Shown piece by piece: positions 59,263 through 64,000 of a DNA stretch of 64,000 nucleotides. Each line of letters starts with the position of its first letter. The first letter of the stretch is position 1. The DNA is taken from assembly GCA_963820035.1 (NCBI GenBank), contig CAWFYK010000005.1, positions 434,001 to 498,000 of the forward strand, written 5' to 3'. The DNA is from JAWWPG01 sp963820035 (GTDB lineage Bacteria > Actinomycetota > Actinomycetes > Propionibacteriales > Nocardioidaceae). The notes beneath the pieces were generated by a model, which was not told the origin of the DNA, did not search any database, and worked only from the letters and a program-made list of their open reading frames with translations. A program made the translations under genes and the position numbers.

Positions 59263-60174
59263 ATGAGCCCCGTCACAACCGCCCCGTTCGGGCATGTGCT
59301 CAGTGCGATGGTCACACCGTTCGACGCCGCGGGGCGCCTCGACACCGATGCAGCAGCCGGGCTGGCCACCCACCTGGTCGACGACTGTGGCCACGATGGG
59401 CTGGTGATCTCGGGGACGACGGGGGAGTCGCCCACCACGACCGACGCCGAGCAGGACGCGCTGCTGCGCTCGGTCGTCGAGGCCGTGGGTGACCGCGCCT
59501 TCATCCTGGCGGGAGTCGGCACCAACGACACCGCACACTCGGTCGAGCTCGCCAAGGCGGCGGAAGCCGCCGGTGCCCACGGGCTCCTCGCCGTCACGCC
59601 CTACTACAGCAAGCCACCGCAGGCAGGAATCATCGCGCACTTCCGAACGATCGCCGATGCGTCGGGGCTGCCGGTGATGCTCTATGACATCCCGGGCCGC
59701 ACCGGCACCAAGCTCGCCGCTGTCACGCTGGCAACGCTTGCGGAGCATGACCGGATCGTCGCCGTGAAGGAGGCAAGCGGTGACCTCTACTCCGGAAGCT
59801 GGCTGCTCTCGACCACCGACCTGGTGATCTACAGCGGCGACGACGCCCTCAACCTGCCCTGGCTCGCGCTCGGCGCGGTCGGGGTGGTGTCGGTCGTCGG
59901 ACACGTCGCCGGTCTGCGCTACCGGCATCTGGTCGCTGCGCTGCAGGCAGGCGACCTCGAGACCGCCCGAACCATCGAGCGGTCGCTGCTGCCAGCCGTA
60001 GCCGCGATCATGACGCGCACGCAGGGGGCGATCATGGTCAAGGCCGCGCTCGAGCTGCAGGGCTACCTGACCAACCGTGTCGTGAGGTCACCCCTCGTCG
60101 AGGCCACGGACCTCCAGGTCCTTGAGCTCGAGCGAGACCTCGTCGACGCCGGACTTCTCGAGGACACTGCCTGA
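59263..60174 (+). CDS. dapA: 4-hydroxy-tetrahydrodipicolinate synthase
   Basis: The 303-residue product has the DHDPS features: GTTGESPTTTDAEQDAL, GVGTNDT, VTPYYSKPPQAGIIAHF with the TPYY motif, the Schiff-base Lys169 in VAVKEASGDL and SGDDALNLPWLALGAVGVVSV. It condenses pyruvate and aspartate semialdehyde in lysine and diaminopimelate synthesis. It overlaps the RNase J gene (ATGA), the standard actinobacterial pair. Confidence 0.95.
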   Translation: MSPVTTAPFGHVLSAMVTPFDAAGRLDTDAAAGLATHLVDDCGHDGLVISGTTGESPTTTDAEQDALLRSVVEAVGDRAFILAGVGTNDTAHSVELAKAAEAAGAHGLLAVTPYYSKPPQAGIIAHFRTIADASGLPVMLYDIPGRTGTKLAAVTLATLAEHDRIVAVKEASGDLYSGSWLLSTTDLVIYSGDDALNLPWLALGAVGVVSVVGHVAGLRYRHLVAALQAGDLETARTIERSLLPAVAAIMTRTQGAIMVKAALELQGYLTNRVVRSPLVEATDLQVLELERDLVDAGLLEDTA

Positions 60175-61865
60175 TGAGCCACCTCTACAACCATCTCGGC
60201 CCCCCACCACCGCTGCCCCGCAACGGGCTCCGGGTGCTTCCGCTCGGGGGTCTCGGGGAGGTGGGCCGCAACATGGCCGTGCTCGAGCACCGCGGGCGGC
60301 TGCTCGTCATCGACTGCGGAGTGCTGTTCCCGGACGAGAGCCAGCCGGGAGTCGACCTGATCCTGCCGGACTTCTCACCGATCCGGGACCGGCTCGACGA
60401 CATCGAGGCGGTGGTGCTGACCCATGGCCACGAGGATCACATCGGCGCGGTGCCCTATCTGTTGCGCGAGCGGCCGGACATCCCCCTCGTCGGGTCGAAG
60501 CTGACCCTGGCGCTGCTGGAGGCGAAGCTGCGCGAGCACCGCCAGACCAGGTCGCCGAAGCATCAGGTCGCGGAGGGGGACACGCTCTCCTTCGGCCCCT
60601 TCGACCTCGAGTTCCTGGCGGTCAACCACTCGATTCCCGATGCCCTCGCCATCGTCGTACGCACCGAGGCGGGCCTGCTGCTCCACACGGGCGACTTCAA
60701 GATGGACCAGCTGCCGCTCGACGACCGGATCACCGACCTCCGGGCCTTCGCCCGGCTCGGCGAGGAGGGCGTCGACCTCTTCCTCGTCGACTCGACCAAC
60801 GCCGAGGTGCATGGGTTCACGACCGGCGAGCGCGAGATCGGGCCGGTCCTCCGTCAAGTGTTTGCGACGAGCAACCAGCGCATCATCGTGGCCTGCTTCG
60901 CCTCCCACGTCCACCGGGTGCAGCAGGTCATGGATGCGGCCGTCGAGGTGGGGCGCAAGGTGGTCTACGTCGGCCGTTCGATGGTGCGCAACATGGGGAT
61001 CGCGCGCGATCTGGGCTACCTCAAGGTGCCGCCCAACACCCTCATCGACCTCAAGGAGCTCGCGAGCTACCCGCCGGAGGACGTCGTGGTGATCTCGACG
61101 GGATCCCAGGGCGAGCCGATGTCGGCGCTCTCCCGCATCGCCGCCCGCAACCACGACCGGATCGCTCTCGAGCCCGGTGACACGGTGGTCCTCGCGTCCA
61201 GTCTCATCCCCGGCAACGAGAACTCCGTGTTCCGGGTGATGAACGGTCTGACGCGGCTCGGCGCCAAGGTCGTCCACAAGGGCAATGCGCTGGTCCACGT
61301 CTCGGGTCATGCGAGCGCCGGTGAGCTGCTCTACTGCTACAACATCGTGCGGCCGCGGAATGTGCTGCCGGTCCATGGCGAGGTGCGCCACATGGTGGCC
61401 AACGCCGATCTCGCGATCAGGACGGGGGTGCCCGCGCATCGCGCCCTGCTCGCCGAGGACGGCATCGTGGTCGACCTCGTCGACGGCGTCGCCCAGATCG
61501 CCGGCCGCATCGACTGCGGCCTGGTCTACGTCGACGGTTCCTCCGTCGGGGACATCACCGAGAGCGAGCTCAAGGACCGCCGGATCCTCGGGGAGGAGGG
61601 GTTCATCAGTGTGATGGTGGTCCTGGACTCCGACTCGGGCAAGATCGTCGCCGGCCCGGAGATCCACGCGCGCGGCTTCGCAGAGGACGACAGCATCTTC
61701 GACGAGCTGCGTCCCCTCGTAGCGGACGCCCTGATGGTGGCCGTGCAGGACGGCAACAGCGACATCTACCAGCTTCACCAAGTCGTACGTCGGGCCGCCG
61801 GCCGGTGGGTCAACTCGACCCACCGCCGTCGGCCGATGATCATCCCGGTTGTGCTCGAGGCCTGA
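60174..61865 (+). CDS. rnj: Ribonuclease J
   Basis: The 563-residue product has the metallo-beta-lactamase/beta-CASP RNase J architecture: THGHEDHIGAVPYLL with zinc ligands, NHSIPDALAIVVRTEAGLLLHTGDFKMDQ, VDSTNAEVHGFTTGEREI, FASHVHRVQQVMDAA, HVSGHASAGELLYCYNIVRPRNVLPVHGEVRHM. It is both 5'-exo- and endoribonuclease, acting in rRNA maturation and mRNA decay. It starts one base before the end of the dapA stop codon. Confidence 0.95.
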   Translation: MSHLYNHLGPPPPLPRNGLRVLPLGGLGEVGRNMAVLEHRGRLLVIDCGVLFPDESQPGVDLILPDFSPIRDRLDDIEAVVLTHGHEDHIGAVPYLLRERPDIPLVGSKLTLALLEAKLREHRQTRSPKHQVAEGDTLSFGPFDLEFLAVNHSIPDALAIVVRTEAGLLLHTGDFKMDQLPLDDRITDLRAFARLGEEGVDLFLVDSTNAEVHGFTTGEREIGPVLRQVFATSNQRIIVACFASHVHRVQQVMDAAVEVGRKVVYVGRSMVRNMGIARDLGYLKVPPNTLIDLKELASYPPEDVVVISTGSQGEPMSALSRIAARNHDRIALEPGDTVVLASSLIPGNENSVFRVMNGLTRLGAKVVHKGNALVHVSGHASAGELLYCYNIVRPRNVLPVHGEVRHMVANADLAIRTGVPAHRALLAEDGIVVDLVDGVAQIAGRIDCGLVYVDGSSVGDITESELKDRRILGEEGFISVMVVLDSDSGKIVAGPEIHARGFAEDDSIFDELRPLVADALMVAVQDGNSDIYQLHQVVRRAAGRWVNSTHRRRPMIIPVVLEA

Positions 61866-61866
61866 T

Positions 61867-63270
61867 GTGCGGAGGCTGACGGCCGCCGACCAGGCGGAGC
61901 GGCTGCGGCGGCTGACGGCTCCGGGGGTTGCCCTTCTTGCCGCCGCGATGGCGCTCTGCTGTCTTGTCTCGCTCGCGGACATCAACGCCGGGTGGGAGCG
62001 GCTCGCCGCCGGAGACCGCCGACCGGCGGGCTGGGTCGGCGCGGCCGTGGTCGTCGCGGTGGCGGTCGCCGCCGGGCTGCTGCTCTCCTGCAACCGGCTG
62101 GGCCCCGGCCCACCGCTCGCCCTCGGCGCCGCGGCCGCCACGTTCGGCCTGGTGCTCTCCCAGGACATCAATGCCGACACCCAGCTGGTGATCGCACTCC
62201 TCACCCTCGCCACGGCCGTCGGGGCGTTGTTCATGGCGGGCCTGTGCATGGTCGAGGACCTGCCGCCGGCGTCGGCGCGGGCGACGTTCGCCGGCTGGGC
62301 GGTCCCGTTGGCCGCAGGGTGGGCGCCCCTGGCCTGGTTCGCGCTGGTCGACCGAGGGTCCGGTCAGACCCGGCTCGGCGTGCATCCGCCCTGGTGGGCG
62401 GTGGCGGTCGTGGTCGCGGTGCTGCTGCTCTGGGCGGTCCTGACGATGGCGCTCGACGAGCCGGCTCGGCCAGGGCCGTCGATCGTCGGCTGGGAGAACG
62501 CCTGGGCGGCTCTCGGGATCCTCGTGGTCGGCATCAGCTGCCTGACGATGCTGGTGGGCTTCCAGTCCGACCCGGCACCCTCGTGGGTCCGGCCGGTCCT
62601 GCTGCTGACCACAGCCGTCGGGCTCAGCTGCCTGATCGGCTGCGACTGGCTGGTGCCGCAGCCGGCGGCCCGGCCGGCGTACCTCGCCGTGGTGGTGGCC
62701 CTGCTTGTCGGGCCCGGCTGTCTGCAGGTTCTGCTGCTGGTCTCGAGGAAGGCGACCGGTCCGGTGTCGATCTGGGTGCTGGTGCTGCTGGCCACCGCCG
62801 GAGCGCTGGGCTGCTGGTGGGGGTGGCATCGGCCCGGGCCGGGCGCCATGGGCGGCCTCCTGGTGATGGCCCTCGCGGCCGCCGGAGGCTGGGTCATGCC
62901 AGCCAACGAGTGGGCGATGTGTGCCGCCGCCGGACCGCTCGCCATCGGCGTCGCAGCCGCCTGCGTGGGCGGCTTGCGGTTGGCCGGGAGCCGGATGGGA
63001 ACTCGCTACGTGGCGATCGGCGGCTTGGTCGCCCTGCTCTTCGGGTTGCTGTCGGCGGCTCCGCTGGCGTGGTCCCTGGGCGCCGAGGTGACTGACGGGA
63101 CCGAATCCGCGCGCGCCGGTGGGCGGATCCTGCTGGGCCTCGCGTTCTCCGTCGCCGTGCTGGCCGCTGCCGGGGTCTCCGTCCTGCTGAGCCGGGCACG
63201 AGAGGCTGGTGGGCCGGGCCCGGGTCAGCCGCGCCCGAACACCGCACCGCCGTTGACCTGCAGCACCTGA
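61867..63270 (+). CDS. Polytopic membrane protein of unknown function
   Basis: I start it at GTG 61867, two bases after the rnj stop; a TTG at 61849 inside rnj is less likely. The roughly 467-residue product consists almost entirely of about fourteen hydrophobic helices with short Arg/Asp loops (VALLAAAMALCCLVSLADI, VGAAVVVAVAVAAGLLLSC, LALGAAAATFGLVLS). I see no transporter or enzyme motif. Its 3' end overlaps the opposite-strand SDR by 46 bp. Confidence 0.75.
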   Translation: MRRLTAADQAERLRRLTAPGVALLAAAMALCCLVSLADINAGWERLAAGDRRPAGWVGAAVVVAVAVAAGLLLSCNRLGPGPPLALGAAAATFGLVLSQDINADTQLVIALLTLATAVGALFMAGLCMVEDLPPASARATFAGWAVPLAAGWAPLAWFALVDRGSGQTRLGVHPPWWAVAVVVAVLLLWAVLTMALDEPARPGPSIVGWENAWAALGILVVGISCLTMLVGFQSDPAPSWVRPVLLLTTAVGLSCLIGCDWLVPQPAARPAYLAVVVALLVGPGCLQVLLLVSRKATGPVSIWVLVLLATAGALGCWWGWHRPGPGAMGGLLVMALAAAGGWVMPANEWAMCAAAGPLAIGVAAACVGGLRLAGSRMGTRYVAIGGLVALLFGLLSAAPLAWSLGAEVTDGTESARAGGRILLGLAFSVAVLAAAGVSVLLSRAREAGGPGPGQPRPNTAPPLTCST

Positions 63271-63980
63271 CCGGTGGTGAAACCCGCCAGGTCCGACGCG
63301 AGGTAGGCGACTGCCTCTGCCACTTCCTCCGGCGTGCCCGAACGCTTCACCAAGGTCCGCGCCACCCGGCTGTCGACGACCTCGGGTGAGAGCCGCCCGG
63401 ACCAGAACTCCGTGTCGGGGACGAAGCCCGGCGCGACCGCGTTGACCGTGATGCCGTCAGCCGCGAGCCCGTGCGCCTCTGTATAGACCCAGGCATGCAG
63501 CGCGGCCTTCGCGGCGCCGTAGGACCCGGCGGGGGAGAAGGCCGCGAGTGAGCTCATCGCCACCACGCGTCCGCCTGGACGACGAAGCATGGGGAGCAGC
63601 GCCTGCGTCAGCAGGACCGTCGTGAGCACGTTGTTGCGGAAGTCGCTCAGCCAGCCGTCGGCGATGCCGGCCAGGTCGTCACCGCCGTCAGGGGTCAACC
63701 CTCCGGCGTTGTTGACGAGGACGTCGATCGGGACGCCGTCCGACAACGCGGCAGCGACGCGTTGCACGTCGTCCGGATCCTCCAGGTCGACCGAAGCGAA
63801 GCCCACAGCCGGACGGCCGACTTCAGCGTTGAGGGCATCGGCGGTCTTCGCGAGGACGTCGGCTCGGCGGCCGAGGATCGCCACGGTGTCGCCGGCACCG
63901 GCGAACCGGCGGGCGATCGCCCGGCCGAGTCCGGTCCCGCCTCCCGACACGACCACTCGTCTGCTGCGGGTGGATGCCAT
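63225..63980 (-). CDS. Short-chain dehydrogenase/reductase (SDR)
   Basis: The 251-residue product is a classical SDR: TGxxxGxG as SGGGTGLGRAIA (12-23), NNAGG (about 90-94), Ser in VAMSSLAAFSPAGSYGAAKAALHA with catalytic Ser and YxxxK (Y..AAK), and the FabG-like end GTPEEVAEAVAYLASDLAGFTTGQVLQVNGGAVFG. Both the first Thr of the usual TGG and other core residues are mostly standard; here SGGG replaces TGGG. It probably reduces or oxidises a keto or hydroxy compound with NAD(P)H. The substrate is unknown. Convergent overlap of 46 bp with the membrane-protein gene. Confidence 0.88.
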   Translation of the reverse strand: MASTRSRRVVVSGGGTGLGRAIARRFAGAGDTVAILGRRADVLAKTADALNAEVGRPAVGFASVDLEDPDDVQRVAAALSDGVPIDVLVNNAGGLTPDGGDDLAGIADGWLSDFRNNVLTTVLLTQALLPMLRRPGGRVVAMSSLAAFSPAGSYGAAKAALHAWVYTEAHGLAADGITVNAVAPGFVPDTEFWSGRLSPEVVDSRVARTLVKRSGTPEEVAEAVAYLASDLAGFTTGQVLQVNGGAVFGRG

Positions 63981-64000
63981 CCCGGGGTTCGCCGCAGACT

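Noticed and set aside
60375..62249. 624-codon minus-strand frame
   Set aside because: It is antisense to RNase J and the following membrane protein; no domain is visible.

Overview
The window reads as chromosomal DNA of a high-GC actinomycete. Supporting evidence: a mycothione reductase, a DUF222/13E12-type HNH protein, an actinobacterial Tad-type pilus cluster, DapA followed by RNase J, and several genes that appear leaderless (TAnnnT box 6-8 nt before the start codon). A Nocardioides-like Propionibacteriales member is my best guess, but that is inference. I see no rRNA, tRNA, CRISPR array, intact insertion sequence or prophage.

Layout. 1-2.3 kb: a partial repeat-domain protein; a SpoU/TrmH-type 2'-O-methyltransferase of the thiostrepton-resistance type behind a structured leader containing a five-codon ORF; a small secreted protein. 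2.7-4.5 kb: a FAD oxidase gene broken by an 11-bp tandem duplication, then an ABM-fold monooxygenase. 4.6-10.3 kb: an IclR regulator followed by a small subunit, a GMC oxidoreductase and a fused FAD/FeS 2-hydroxyacid dehydrogenase, probably one catabolic operon. 10.3-12.3 kb: a Ser/Thr kinase divergent from a frameshifted ECF sigma gene that runs into a decayed secreted-protein gene. 12.7-14.4 kb: a large secreted protein. 16.2-20.8 kb: Tad pilus genes (TadA, TadB, TadC, a tiny pilin-like protein, three TadE/G-like proteins) without a visible prepilin peptidase, CpaB or TadZ.

20.8-28 kb is a degraded region of small secreted proteins and remnants of at least four different beta-propeller proteins plus a nucleotidyltransferase fragment, with one large acyltransferase-3/SGNH protein. 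28-32 kb holds envelope proteins. 32.1-37.9 kb is a minus-strand block cydA-cydB-nucleotide cyclase/NB-ARC/TPR-cNMP-binding protein, with three 16-bp repeats abutting the cydA ribosome binding site. 38.7-45.5 kb: two ABC-2 export pairs, asparaginase, mycothione reductase and a nitrilase-family enzyme.

45.6-57.7 kb: HNH protein, a CoA-transferase, paaABCDE (phenylacetyl-CoA epoxidase) behind a short upstream ORF, a double-VOC protein, a three-subunit molybdenum aldehyde oxidoreductase (PaoABC-like) and a PQQ-type sugar dehydrogenase. Together these suggest aromatic aldehyde to acid to CoA ester to ring epoxide, as inference. 57.8-64 kb is housekeeping: thyA-folA, a strong terminator, dapA-rnj, a membrane protein and a convergent SDR.

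Several genes carry small indels. These could be real decay or sequencing error, and read-level checks would tell.
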